A DNA stretch of 64,000 nt, taken from Sporocytophaga sp. GTDB taxonomy: Bacteria > Bacteroidota > Bacteroidia > Cytophagales > Cytophagaceae. The stretch lies in contig JANQAB010000006.1 of the NCBI GenBank assembly GCA_024707265.1, forward strand, positions 501,001-565,000, given 5' to 3'. Within the stretch, counting starts at the first letter, position 1; every line of letters begins with the position of its first letter. A model generated the notes under the pieces. It saw only the letters and a program-made list of their open reading frames with translations. It had not been told where the DNA came from and searched no databases. Shown piece by piece: positions 53,197-63,618 of this stretch. The translations under genes were made by a program, and so were the position numbers.

Positions 53197-53817
53197 TCAA
53201 TCTTCTTCCTGGATTTTTTTATATTGGTTAATTAATTTATGTCCTTTTAATGTGCAGATTCCGTGAAGGAAATAGTCAATAAACTGTAGCTGCAGTTCCT
53301 GAATCGGAAATTGTAGCGGTGGAAAAACAAAGGTGTTGAATCCAAGCTGAATCTCCTCTATCCTAAGCCTTGCCAGCATTTCCACATTGATATCCTGCCT
53401 GAAAAGTCCCTGAACCTTACCTTTATTTAATATATCCACTATATATACCTTAAGACATTTCTCCTTATGATCCACCCAGTTTTTATAGGCTTTTGGAAAA
53501 TATCTTTCTACCTCAAAAAGTATAATTGAATTGATATTCCGGAATGAATCTCTTATATATTCTGACAATTTTATAAGCTCGTCTATAGGATCAGCGGCTA
53601 AATCTGCAATCTGAAGATAGCTTTTCTCCCTTTCCTTTAAATGATTGTTAATCACCTCACAAACAAGCTCATTTTTATCCTTATAATACTGGTAAATGGT
53701 TTTTTTGGAAATTCCAAGGTTCCTCGCAATCTCATCCATTGTGATGATTTTCACACCGTAACTCAGAAAATACTCTTCTGCGCCTTTTACTATTCGTTCT
53801 TTCATTTCAATGGGCAT
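53197..53817 (-). CDS. TetR/AcrR-family transcriptional regulator
   Basis: A 206-residue protein. Residues 5-55 are a TetR-type HTH (RIVKGAEEYFLSYGVKIITM, then DEIARNLGISKKTIYQYYKD). The C-terminal helices (60-206) form the ligand and dimer domain. It is the first gene of the efflux operon, so likely represses its own promoter until a substrate binds. A 9-bp inverted repeat with a 10-nt spacer lies over its promoter, just where a TetR repressor would act. Confidence 0.92.
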   Translation of the reverse strand: MPIEMKERIVKGAEEYFLSYGVKIITMDEIARNLGISKKTIYQYYKDKNELVCEVINNHLKEREKSYLQIADLAADPIDELIKLSEYIRDSFRNINSIILFEVERYFPKAYKNWVDHKEKCLKVYIVDILNKGKVQGLFRQDINVEMLARLRIEEIQLGFNTFVFPPLQFPIQELQLQFIDYFLHGICTLKGHKLINQYKKIQEED

Positions 53818-53827
53818 TATTTCCCCA

Positions 53828-53858
53828 CAAAACTATGGAAACTTTTCAAAGCTCCAAA
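53828..53858 (-). promoter_or_regulatory. promoter of the TetR-efflux operon
   Basis: On the minus strand TTTG (53858-53855), a 19-nt spacer and TAGTTTTG (53835-53828) match the Bacteroidota promoter exactly. The start point should be near 53822, only a few bases before the TetR ATG at 53817, so the message would have almost no leader. Confidence 0.65.
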
Positions 53859-53864
53859 GTTTCC
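53837..53864. promoter_or_regulatory. candidate TetR operator
   Basis: A perfect 28-bp dyad: GGAAACTTT (53837-53845), 10-nt spacer, AAAGTTTCC (53856-53864). It covers the -33 element and almost the whole spacer of the promoter, so bound TetR would block RNA polymerase. Size and spacing suit TetR-family operators. Confidence 0.6.
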
Positions 53865-53981
53865 TCGGTTTATTTTTTAAAAAAAATATTTTTTAATAAT
53901 TGATTATGAATACAGAAGGAATATTAAATTGGTCAAAATTGATTTAAAAGGAAATTGCTAACGGGCTGGAGATAATTCTGA

Positions 53982-56196
53982 ATGTTTGACTTGAATATTA
54001 TTAAGGATCCTATTTTTATTTTGGATTTTGATGGAAAAATCATTGAAAAAAATGAAGCCGGAAGTGCTTCATTAGCTTTATTCTTTAAAGAAGGTATTAT
54101 CAAAGAACCCTTACTCGAACTCTTCGACTTATGTTTAAAAGAAAATATTTCCAAAGACATTCAACTATGGGAAAATTCAAACTACCTTATTACCTTCCAA
54201 AAGGACAATGAAAACAGAGTAATAGGACAATTCAGCCTTTTACCCAAAGAAATTACAAAGAGCAGGTTCTCAAAGGGAAAAATCAATTTTCAGGAAATCA
54301 TAGACAACCTGCCTCTTAATTTATACCTTAAAAATCCATCAGGAGTAATCATCTATATCAATCCTTATTTTCAAAAGTCAAAGACAGGATTAAACAAAAA
54401 CTTTCTTGGTCTCACCGTTATTGATTATCTGGATATAGAGCTTGCCAAAAAAGTTCAGGCAGAAGAAAAAGAAATATGGAAATCGGGCCAGCCCAGGATG
54501 ACTGAAAAAACAATGATAGTGGATGGACAGACTAAATCATTCCTGATAGGTAAGGTTCCAGCAGAATTTCCTGATGTCGGCAAAGTACTTTTATGCTATA
54601 GTATTGATGTTACCCAACAAAAGGAGACATCTGAAATTTTAAAAAAAGAGAAAGAACTTGCGGAGGCCTCATCCAAGGCGAAAGAACAGTTTATTTCCGT
54701 TATTAGTCATGAGATAAGAACCCCTATGAATACAGTAGTTGGGATGACTAACCTATTGCTCCAAAGCCAACACTATCCTGAACAGAGAGATTATCTTAAC
54801 GCTCTTAAGGCATCTTCAGATAATCTGCTTGCCATAGTTAATGACATCCTTGATCTTTCAAAAATAGAGTCTGGAAAAATATTCTTCGAACAGACAGATT
54901 TTTCCCTTCGCAACTTATTAGAAGATCTGAAGAAAACATTTGCTTTTAAGGCTGCAGAGAAGAACGTACTGATCTCATTAAATGTAAGCAATGATATTCC
55001 CGTGTTCCTAAAAGGAGATCCTTTCCGACTAAATCAAATTTTATTAAACCTGATATCAAATTCGGTGAAATTTACTGAAGTGGGTACTATAGATATAGGA
55101 GCAGATTTAATAGAATCTTCGCCCAAGGAGGTACAGATTTTATTTACAATTAAAGACACAGGAATAGGAATACCTGAGGACAAGCTTTCTTTAATATTCG
55201 AGAGCTTCACCCAGGCAAATCTTACCATATCAAGAAAATATGGAGGAACAGGTTTAGGCCTGACGATCACCAAAAAGCTAATCGAGCTTCAAGGTGGGAC
55301 TATAGGGGTTGAGAGTAAAGTTAAAGAAGGTTCAAAGTTCATTTTCAATCTGAAATTTACCAGGTCCCAGAAGACTAAAATAAGAACTCAACCGGAGTCT
55401 TCCGTTAATAGATTTCAAGGCCTGGACAGCCTCCGACTACTTGTTGTAGAAGATAATAAAATGAATCAGCTTGTAGTCCTTAAATTTCTTGAAAAACAGA
55501 ATATACAAGCAGACATTGCAGAGGATGGTCCACAAGCCCTTGATCTTCTGAAAAAAAAAGAGTATGACCTTATTCTGATGGATATACAAATGCCTGGAAT
55601 GGATGGCTATCAGGTAAGTGAAATAATCAGAAAAGAATTTCCTGAACCGAAAAACAGTACACCAATTATAGCTTTAACTGCTATGGCTTTGTCTGAGGTA
55701 CAGGAAAAAAATAAAAGTATTTGGAATCAATGATTACATTTTAAAACCCTTTAGCCCTGCCAATCTCTTCTCCAAAATAGCTGAAAATGCAGGTAATGTA
55801 ATAAAATATTCAACTCCAACTAAAACTACTCAACCAGTGATTACAAATCAAAAACACTCTGACCTCACGTATCTGATCAATGCATCGGATAACAATGCAG
55901 GATTCATCAAACAAATGATTGACATCTTCCTTAAACAGACACCCGAATTCCTGCAGGAATTAAGGACTTATCATGACAACCAGGATTGGGAAAATTTCAG
56001 AAAAGTAATGCACAAAATGAAGCCCACCATTAAGATGATGGGCATTAATGAATTGAACAAAAATATTGAGTTTATTGAAACTTCGGTTAAGCAGCAACAG
56101 AATCTATCAGAAGTTACTGCTCATCTGACTACCATAGATACCGTATGCAAAGCCTCGTTTAAGGAGCTGCAGCAGGAATTGGAGAAGCTTCCCTAA
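53982..56196 (+). CDS. hybrid sensor histidine kinase with PAS, receiver and HPt domains, frameshifted
   Basis: Two frames (53982-55733 and on to 56196) read as one protein of about 737 residues if one A is removed from the run 55705-55711, restoring EKIKVFGINDYILKPF. Domains: N-terminal PAS-like (1-95), PAS (about 105-215), HisKA with H243 (VISHEIRTPMN), HATPase (about 350-475; N, G1 IKDTGIGI, G2 GGTGLGLTI), receiver with D534 (LILMDIQMPGMDG) and a C-terminal HPt with the phosphorylatable His in VMHKMKPT. This is a complete cytosolic multi-step phosphorelay. No transmembrane segment, so the signal is internal. No response-regulator gene lies next to it. Confidence 0.88.
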
Positions 56197-56204
56197 GTGA
56201 AGTT

Positions 56205-58103
56205 TTATCGCATTATTTCAACCCAACCTTTGATTTTCTTTTTATTAAGGTCAACGATATAATAATAAATACCATCAGGATATCCCTCCGGATCCCATGA
56301 GAAACCAGGGTTTTCAGATTTGAATACCCTGCTTCCCCATCTGTTGTATATTTCTATGCCTCTGAAATGATATTCACAGTTGCCCCCATGTAAACCATCA
56401 ATAATGTAAGTATCATTCTTACCATCGCCGTTGGGTGTTATAAGGTTTTTAGGTTCAGCCTTATCTACCTGTGTTTCACTATCTTTTACTCTTAACGTTA
56501 GTGTATCATAAACCTGATGAGAATGCACACAACTACTGTCTTTTAACTTAAAAACAACATTAAATACACCCGGATCCAAAGCCCCGCAATCAGGCATCCA
56601 TAAGAGCGGGTTGGCAATAGAATCCTTCCCATTGATGTTAGTAAAAAACATTCCCTTTTCTTCCATATTAAAATCCAGACCTGTTGCCGATAAATACATA
56701 AAGTCTGCTGAATCCAGCCCTATTGCATTTATCCTGTTGACAGATCCCGGGTAGACGTCAATTATTTTACCACCCGGAGCAAATTGTAATATAGGTGCCG
56801 GATTCTCTGGAGGAGGAATAATTAAGACTTTTATCTTAAGCGTATCTGTTCGCGGATGGGGGCATCCGTCATCACTTACTACAATATCAAGGTCAAATAA
56901 TTTTTCTTCCTCTATCAGTAATTTATCACAGGGATTAAATACAAATGGCGCCCTCACGGTATCATTTACACCAGGTCTTAACTGCTGAGGTCCAGGAGGT
57001 GTAAATATAGAGGAAGGGAGATTGGTGCTAATTTTGGAAATATGGATGTTTGCCGGACGATTTAAAACAGTTGTACTTGAATCGGACAATAAGAGCTCAA
57101 AGGATTTTATCTCGTTTAGTTTCACAACAAAAGTATCTCCTTTGAACTCCGTATCCGGCCCTTTAGGCTTCTCAATGTCTACCTTGGGGCCAAGGTTTAC
57201 GGGACAATTCTTTACAAGAAACTGGTAGTCACGTCTCACCTGCCCTATCTTTCTGTTATTTCTGTATTCATCTACAATCATGGAAACAACAAACAGCGTA
57301 TTATTGGCCTCATTCGGATTTACTGACAAAATTCCATTACGGGGATTTACCTGTAAGGCAGGATTTCCGCGAATCATATTGGAAGCGCTATATCCTGTTC
57401 TCCAGACAACAGGATCGTAAGGAGCAGGTTTAGGATCAGGTAATGCTTCCCCATAGATACTTGCATGTCCATTTAAGGGAGTTACAAGAGTATATACCAA
57501 TGAATCTCCATCCGGGTCATATCCTCCGAAATTGAAAGTATTCATCTGGTTTCTGCAAAAATAATCAGCCACCATATCTTCAAAAACGGGCGAAGAATTT
57601 ACAAAAGGCCTTCCTGCTCTTTTTACCGGAGGAAATTCAAGATAAAAAACCTGACCGGCCTTATCAGGTTCCCTGATATTTTCAATGACCCCATTCCTGC
57701 AACATCTTTCCCAAACAATATAGTACCCTCCCGGATCGTCATAAATATCAGGATCAAGGAAGATATTGGCTTTATATTTAAGATTTAAGGTCTCCTGAAC
57801 ACCCCGCTCTAAAAAATCACATTCTTCAGTTGCATATTTAACAGTGGTATAATCAATATTCCTGACCAGCTCCTGAGTACCGACCATAACATTGTCCGAC
57901 TTTCTGAAAATATTAGTTTTGATGACAATATCAGCATCCAATAAACCGGCTGCTGCGTGAAGCTTATCAAAATAAAGCCTCATACTCAATGTATAAGTAT
58001 ATCCTCTATAGTGGCGTAATTGAAATTCTCCCCCTACAATGTGACTGGCGAATAGTTGTGAACTTAAGAAGAGAATAAAAAATAGAAAATAGATCTTTTT
58101 CAT
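56205..58103 (-). CDS. secreted protein with gliding-motility C-terminal (T9SS type B) domain
   Basis: A 632-residue protein from ATG 58103 (MKKIYFLFFILFLSSQLFAS, signal peptide). The longer frame to 58247 is rejected: it overlaps the divergent rlmD and lacks a leader at its own start. The mature part has repeated beta-sandwich regions with phrases like SHIVGGEFQLRHY, GYDPDGDSLVYTLVTPL and DTLKIKVLII, typical of Cytophaga gliding-type adhesins. The last 85 residues (NLITPNGDGKNDTYIIDGL through GIYYYIVDLN) form a type B sorting domain. It is exported by the type IX system and likely displayed at the surface. Confidence 0.92.
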   Translation of the reverse strand: MKKIYFLFFILFLSSQLFASHIVGGEFQLRHYRGYTYTLSMRLYFDKLHAAAGLLDADIVIKTNIFRKSDNVMVGTQELVRNIDYTTVKYATEECDFLERGVQETLNLKYKANIFLDPDIYDDPGGYYIVWERCCRNGVIENIREPDKAGQVFYLEFPPVKRAGRPFVNSSPVFEDMVADYFCRNQMNTFNFGGYDPDGDSLVYTLVTPLNGHASIYGEALPDPKPAPYDPVVWRTGYSASNMIRGNPALQVNPRNGILSVNPNEANNTLFVVSMIVDEYRNNRKIGQVRRDYQFLVKNCPVNLGPKVDIEKPKGPDTEFKGDTFVVKLNEIKSFELLLSDSSTTVLNRPANIHISKISTNLPSSIFTPPGPQQLRPGVNDTVRAPFVFNPCDKLLIEEEKLFDLDIVVSDDGCPHPRTDTLKIKVLIIPPPENPAPILQFAPGGKIIDVYPGSVNRINAIGLDSADFMYLSATGLDFNMEEKGMFFTNINGKDSIANPLLWMPDCGALDPGVFNVVFKLKDSSCVHSHQVYDTLTLRVKDSETQVDKAEPKNLITPNGDGKNDTYIIDGLHGGNCEYHFRGIEIYNRWGSRVFKSENPGFSWDPEGYPDGIYYYIVDLNKKKIKGWVEIMR

Positions 58104-58106
58104 ACT

Positions 58107-58136
58107 CAAAATTAATATTTCTCGTCTAAAGACAAA
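58107..58136 (-). promoter_or_regulatory. promoter of the gliding-type protein, probably leaderless
   Basis: On the minus strand TTTG (58136-58133), an 18-nt spacer and TAATTTTG (58114-58107) fit the consensus. The ATG at 58103 begins only 4 nt past the -7 word, where transcription would start. This supports the chosen start and a leaderless message. Confidence 0.6.
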
Positions 58137-58168
58137 GGATAATTCATTATTGTTTAATTTTGGATACC

Positions 58169-59574
58169 ATGAGTAAAAAAGATAAACAATTTCGCTTTGA
58201 AAAAGTAACAATAGGCGAAATGGCAGCCGAGGGAAAATGCGTGGCAAGAGTAAATGATAAGGTGATTTTCACTGAGTTTCTGGCACCTGGCGATGTAGCC
58301 GATCTAAGAATTTATAAAACAAAAAAAAGATTTGCCTTCGCTAAAGCGGAACATATCTACGAATTTTCTTCTTCCCGAACCACGCCTGTTTGCGAGCATT
58401 TTGGCACTTGCGGAGGTTGTAAATGGCAACATATAACTTATGAAAATCAAGCACTTTACAAAGAAAAACAGGTAAAAGATAATCTTGAAAGAATAGGTAA
58501 AATCAATGTTGAAGAATACCTGCCTATCATTCAGGCCAAATCAATTTATAATTACAGGAATAAACTTGAATTTTCTTTTTCTGATAAAAGATGGCTCACC
58601 AATGAGGAAATTGGAACGGAGGATACCCTTAATGATATAAACGGACTTGGCTTTCACGTCCCTGAAAGATTTGATAAAGTCCTCGACATAAAGAAATGTC
58701 ATCTTCAACAAGACCCTTCTAATGCTCTCAGACTTGAAGTCAGAAAATTTGCAGTAGAACATAAGATTCCTTTTACAATTTAAGAGAGCATTTCGGAGTT
58801 CTGAGAAATCTGATTATCAGAAATTCAAGTCTTGGAGAGCTTATGGTTATCCTTCAGGTAAGAGAATTTACGGAGAACGTGGAATCACTCCTTGAGCATC
58901 TTAAGCTTACGTTCCCTGAAATAACCAGTCTGCAGTATGTTGTAAATCAGAAGTCCAATGATACTTTCCATGATCTTGATATTCATTTGTTTCATGGCAA
59001 GCCATATATTACCGAGCAAATGGAAAATCTCCATTTCAGGGTAAGCCCCAAGTCCTTTTATCAGACAAATTCAATTCAGGCTTATGAGTTGTACAAAGTA
59101 ACAAGGGATTTTGCAGGACTTACGGGAAAGGAAAATGTCTATGACCTGTATACCGGAACCGGAACTATAGCCAACTTTGTAGCTGGCAGGGCCAAAAAAG
59201 TAACAGGTATAGAATATGTGCCAATGGCAATAGAAGATGCAAAGATAAATTCTTCAATCAATAACATTTCCAATACTTCCTTTTATGCTGGTGATGTGAA
59301 AGACATCCTTACAGCCTCTTTTCTTGAAAAAGAAGGCGCTCCGGATGTTATCATCACTGATCCGCCAAGGGCTGGTATGCATGAACATGTTGTACAAAAA
59401 ATGCTTGAGCTCGCTCCGCAAAGAATTGTATATGTGAGCTGTAACCCTGCAACTCAGGCTAGAGACCTTGCATTGCTGAATGAAAAATATGCAGTAAAAA
59501 AGGTAAGGCCAGTAGATATGTTTCCACAGACCCATCATGTGGAGAATGTAGCATTGTTGGAAAAAATTAACTGA
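58169..59574 (+). CDS. rlmD: 23S rRNA (uracil-C5)-methyltransferase RlmD/TrmA family, frameshifted
   Basis: From ATG 58169 the first frame reads the TRAM region and the Fe-S cysteines (CEHFGTCGGCKW; IKKCHLQQ) and stops at 58783. The second frame (58843-59574 and upstream to 58775) carries the rest. They rejoin if the T4 run at 58771-58774 regains one T, giving IPFYNLREHFGVLRNLIIRN. The restored protein of about 469 residues has the SAM motif YDLYTGTGTI, DPPRAGMHEHV and the catalytic Cys in YVSCNPAT. It makes m5U1939 in 23S rRNA. Housekeeping status makes a sequence error more likely than true loss. TAATTTTG at 58155-58162 may be its -7 element. Confidence 0.87.
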
Positions 59575-59579
59575 TTATC

Positions 59580-59948
59580 ATGAATAACGACCCGGAACTA
59601 AGCGGTAAATATTTGGGTACAATTTCAAGAGACTTTGTACTCGTTGCAGATACTATTAAAGAAGCTTCTTATCAGGTAAGAGTCAGAAACATTTCCAAAT
59701 ACCCCATTTTCCCTATATCAAAAACCGATATAGCTATTGGAAAATTGCTTATTGGAAGGAAAGAGCTTACCCTGGAATGGAATTACTATATTTCATTTCT
59801 TGATGAATTTGTTCAGAGAGCTCTTGTTGCTGAAGATTTGGTTGCTGAATTTGAAGCTGCATATAAAAACCCTGATGAATATTGTTGTTTGTTTGTAGTA
59901 GATGAGGAGTTTACAAATTTTGTATTTATTCCTTATCCTGAAGACTGA
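59580..59948 (+). CDS. conserved hypothetical protein downstream of rlmD
   Basis: A 122-residue acidic soluble protein (SRDFVLVADTIKEASYQVRV, then FPISKTDIAIGKLLIGRKEL, ending FIPYPED). No known domain is recognised. It begins 6 nt after rlmD stops and its own stop overlaps the start of the acyltransferase (TGATG), so it is in one operon with both. Function unknown. Confidence 0.8.
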   Translation: MNNDPELSGKYLGTISRDFVLVADTIKEASYQVRVRNISKYPIFPISKTDIAIGKLLIGRKELTLEWNYYISFLDEFVQRALVAEDLVAEFEAAYKNPDEYCCLFVVDEEFTNFVFIPYPED

Positions 59949-61093
59949 TGCAGCCTTCCAGTACAAATACGAGTGACGCATCAAGGGTATACGGACTTGA
60001 TATACTCAGGGCAATAGCCATCATATTTGTATTGGAAGAACATGGCAACGATTTCCTGTATGAGGCATTTTCAATAAAAGCACCTCACCTTGATGGTGTA
60101 AAGTTATTTTTCGTATTAAGCGGATTTCTGATAGGTCAGATCCTTATTAAAACTTTACATACAGGTCTTTCTATGAAGGATCTTTATGCTTTCTGGATCA
60201 GGAGGTGGTTCAGAACTTTACCGAACTATTATCTTATATTAATACTTCTAGTCGGATTAAACATACTTTTACCGGTATTCAAAGGATCATACACCTCCTT
60301 CTTTTTCTTTTGTCAGAATTTGATCTATCCTCAACAACGCTTCTTCCTTGAATCCTGGAGTCTTGCAGTGGAAGAATGGTTTTATATCTTATTCCCTGTT
60401 ACATTATATCTTTCAAATAAAGCCTTTCCTTCAAGACATAAAATTAGTCTGCTTACATCAATAGGTATATTCATTATAGGAGCAGTTCTGGTAAGAATAT
60501 ACAAAGAAAGTTATCTAGATATTCAAATGTTCAAAGATTGGGATGTAGAGTTCAGAAAAGTAGTCTTTACAAGACTTGACAATATAGTATTCGGTGTACT
60601 CGGCGCGTTTTTCAGCACCTATTACCATTCACTATGGGTGAAACATAAATTACCATTGCTGATATCAGGAATTCTTTTACTTCTTGGAGACAGAATTTAC
60701 TTTTTATTCATTACCAACCATATCATTTCATTCGGATGGTATTCCAATATTATTTCTTTTACATTAGGCTCAGTAGCCACACTTGCATTATTGCCTTTTT
60801 TATCAGAAATAAAGACAGGCAAAGGAATATTATACAGATTCCTCACATACGTCAGCATCACATCTTATTCTATATATATGGTTAATTTATCACTCGTCAG
60901 ATTCAGAGTGATTCCCTACAGTAATGAGTGGTTATTAAAGTTCGGATTGGACTCTTATATAAGTTATATAGATGTTGTTTTGTATTGGGTTTATACAATA
61001 GTACTTTCTCTCCTATTATATCATTTTTTTGAAAAGCCTATGACAAGCCTGAGAGATAAGTGGTATATAAAAAAATCCCAGCCAAGCATTTAA
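59948..61093 (+). CDS. acyltransferase family 3 (OafA/YrhL-like) membrane protein
   Basis: A 381-residue integral membrane protein with about ten helices. The family signature is at the start: GLDILRAIAIIFVLEEHGND, then LFFVLSGFLIG, and R-R-W-F-R-T-LPNYY. These enzymes move acetyl or other acyl groups to sugars, peptidoglycan or lipopolysaccharide on the outer side of the inner membrane. The gene is translationally coupled to the small gene before it, and a strong terminator follows. Confidence 0.9.
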   Translation: MQPSSTNTSDASRVYGLDILRAIAIIFVLEEHGNDFLYEAFSIKAPHLDGVKLFFVLSGFLIGQILIKTLHTGLSMKDLYAFWIRRWFRTLPNYYLILILLVGLNILLPVFKGSYTSFFFFCQNLIYPQQRFFLESWSLAVEEWFYILFPVTLYLSNKAFPSRHKISLLTSIGIFIIGAVLVRIYKESYLDIQMFKDWDVEFRKVVFTRLDNIVFGVLGAFFSTYYHSLWVKHKLPLLISGILLLLGDRIYFLFITNHIISFGWYSNIISFTLGSVATLALLPFLSEIKTGKGILYRFLTYVSITSYSIYMVNLSLVRFRVIPYSNEWLLKFGLDSYISYIDVVLYWVYTIVLSLLLYHFFEKPMTSLRDKWYIKKSQPSI

Positions 61094-61175
61094 TCAGAAG
61101 AAGTCTGAAACTTCTATCACATCAAGAAAAAAATAATATGGGATGGAATTTTGATAAACATTATTCCTGTTAAAT

Positions 61176-61210
61176 AAAAAATCGGATAGAGCATCTCCAT
61201 CCGATTTTTT
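61176..61210. terminator. strong bidirectional terminator
   Basis: A perfect 12-bp stem, AAAAAATCGGAT (61176-61187) and ATCCGATTTTTT (61199-61210), with an 11-nt loop. Both strands end in a T-run, so it serves the acyltransferase operon and the convergent lamin-tail-domain gene. Confidence 0.88.
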
Positions 61211-61233
61211 TTATTATTTCTTAACACAAAGAC

Positions 61234-62844
61234 TTATTCAATAACAACTTTTCCTGAGGAAGATAAATCTTTATCCAAGTTTACCAGACGTATATAGTAA
61301 ATACCTTTTTTCTGATCAGATATATTTATTTCTTCATTAGCAGAAGTTGTTTCCTTTAAATAAATCACCTGACCAAAACTATTCACCACTTCAATAGAAT
61401 TTCGACCAGATTCCAGGTCAAGTCTGAACACTCCACTTGAAGGATTAGGATAAATTGTAATTTTCTTTTGAGACGACTTTTTTTCCGAACAAAGATAAAT
61501 CACAATTTTCATCATCTGTGCCAGGAGTTGCATATATTGGAGCACCTAGATAATCCTTTACATAAACGTCCGAATAAGACCAGTTAGCTCCTTGGTTGTT
61601 GTCCAACTCCGGATCACAGAATTTCAAAGAAGGCCCATCCCCATCTGCCTCCTCCGGCCATGGTGAATTATATGAATATGCAACCTGATCTATTACCGCA
61701 TCTGCAGCGTTCCTCAGAGTTAGAGTTTCACCACTATTATTAAGGCTACCTGATGTCCATTGATAAGTATTCGTTAAATCAAAAAAATCATTGAAGAAAA
61801 TTTGATTTGCACATAATACAATATACTGTTTAGGTCCCACAACTATAGATGGAAACACGAAATCAATCCCATCGGAAAAATAATAACCATTAATATTTAC
61901 CGCTTCAAAACCATTATTATAAAGTTCTATAAATTCAAGAGTGTCTGCACCAGGATTATTATACATTATTTCAGTTATTACCAGAGGCGCTATAGTATTA
62001 TTAAATACAAAACTAATGGATTGAGAAACAAATTTATTTCCCAATATATCTGCAACATCAGCTATATTAATTGAATTTACACTTGCAACTTCGAGCGCAG
62101 CAGATAGAGTAAGAGTCACTGTATCTTTGGAAGCAGAGAGCGTTGCAGATGTGACATTCAGCCCGGAATAATTGAAAACTGTTTGTGCAGAAGAAATATC
62201 TAAGGGTTCATTAAAAATAACTTTTACAATGTTATTCTGAGGCGCATAAACTCTTTTAATAACAGGGGGATAGGTATCCGGTGATACATTACATACAGAG
62301 TTACCTTCTCCCGGTGAAGCATAAATGATAGAGCCATCTTCAAAAATCCCTCCTATATCATTCGATGCATCCCAATTATATCCAAACGCATTATCAGAAT
62401 TAACATCACATAAAACCAGTGAAGAGCCCTTTCCATCGGCATTATTATTCCATGGCTTTTTGTTATCATACTCTACAGAATCTGCAATTGCCCCTGAAGG
62501 AGTTTTAATAACAATCTTTTTCACCGCTGTTACTTAATGCACCGCTTTCCCACTGAAGTGGAGTCAATCCAAAGGTTTGTTCGAAAAAAACTTGCATACC
62601 TTGCAACAACAACATAACTGCCTGGTTGAAGTATATGGGCTGGAAAAACATAATCAAATCCGCTTGTTACTTTATATCCTGCCAGATTTAATGGCTGATT
62701 ACCCTTATTGTATAGCTCAATAAACTCCAGCGTATCATTACCTGGTTGATTGTACAGGATTTCAGTTATTACAAGATCAGATTGAGCAAAAGCATTTATT
62801 GCAAACAATAAACAATAGATTTTAAGTATAATTATTTTCTTCAT
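61234..62844 (-). CDS. secreted lamin-tail-domain protein with T9SS sorting domain, three frameshifts
   Basis: Three frames read as one protein of about 536 residues if one base is removed at A7 62584-62590, T5 62517-62521 and T7 61478-61484 (plus-strand positions). From ATG 62844 there is a signal peptide (ending AFAQS). Two LTD domains follow (LVITEILYNQPGNDTLEFIE and, from about residue 290, LVITEIMYNNPGADTLEFIE), with a Big_5-like Ig domain between (PPVIKRVYAPQNNIVKVIFN). A type A sorting domain ends it (ITIYPNPSSGVFRLDLESGR to KVVIE). Surface-exported by the type IX system. Probably in one operon with the barrel gene 30 nt upstream. Confidence 0.85.
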
Positions 62845-62873
62845 ATTAATACGGATTAAAGGCTGTTATTCAA

Positions 62874-63419
62874 TTAAAAAGATACACCTAATTTTACTAC
62901 CACTAAATTTTTATAAGTTGATTCGTCACGATGAGTAAGGTCTACCAGGGCAAATAAATAACTGTCAACCTTGGATGTTAATGGCTGCCTATATCCCAAT
63001 CCTGAAAAGAAGTTTGTAATATAAACTCTCCGATATTCAAAGTTAAGATCATTCCTATATGGTACATTACTATAGAGATACTCCAGGTGGAGAAAGAAAT
63101 TTTTCAGGAAATAAATCCTTGTAAAGATATTTGTTCCATATGCACTGTTGCTTTTCGAATTGTCATTTTTCAAGTAATAAAGATAATTCAGACCAACACC
63201 TGCATCAACTCTTTTATTCAATCTATAAAAAATTATGGGAGCCACATCAATATGCTGTAACTGAAGGTGGTAATTAAAGCCCAATTTAATATGTCCTCCG
63301 GGAGATTTATTAATGTTTGCAACGGAATCATTCTGTCCAAAAGCACTTCCTATTAATGAAACAGAAAGAATCAAAATCAAAAGATTATTTTTCAAATTAT
63401 TAGTAAAACGGTAAGCCAT
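62874..63419 (-). CDS. small outer membrane beta-barrel-like protein
   Basis: A 181-residue protein with a signal peptide (about 1-29, ending SAFGQ) and alternating amphipathic strands (IKLGFNYHLQLQHIDVAPII; DAGVGLNYLYYLK; FLHLEYLYSNV) ending KNLVVVKLGVSF with the terminal aromatic residue typical of barrels. Eight strands are likely. It lies 30 nt upstream of the LTD gene on the same strand. Function unknown; related small barrels are structural or adhesive. Confidence 0.75.
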   Translation of the reverse strand: MAYRFTNNLKNNLLILILSVSLIGSAFGQNDSVANINKSPGGHIKLGFNYHLQLQHIDVAPIIFYRLNKRVDAGVGLNYLYYLKNDNSKSNSAYGTNIFTRIYFLKNFFLHLEYLYSNVPYRNDLNFEYRRVYITNFFSGLGYRQPLTSKVDSYLFALVDLTHRDESTYKNLVVVKLGVSF

Positions 63420-63618
63420 ATTTTATATATGGAAATTAAATTTTTATTAGAACTGTACGTTTCAATTATTATTATAAAGTTAAGCCTATGACAAATAATT
63501 GTTATAAAAATGAAGCTTCAATTTAAAAAAATCAGCTATATTTAAAAAATAATTATAAATCACCTGAGATTTATTACATTTTTATTATTTCGCTATTTAT
63601 AGAGATTAAAAAATTATT

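Noticed and set aside
56205..58247. Longer start for the gliding-type protein
   Set aside because: The extra 48 residues overlap rlmD and the promoter; ATG 58103 gives a signal peptide and fits the -7 element.
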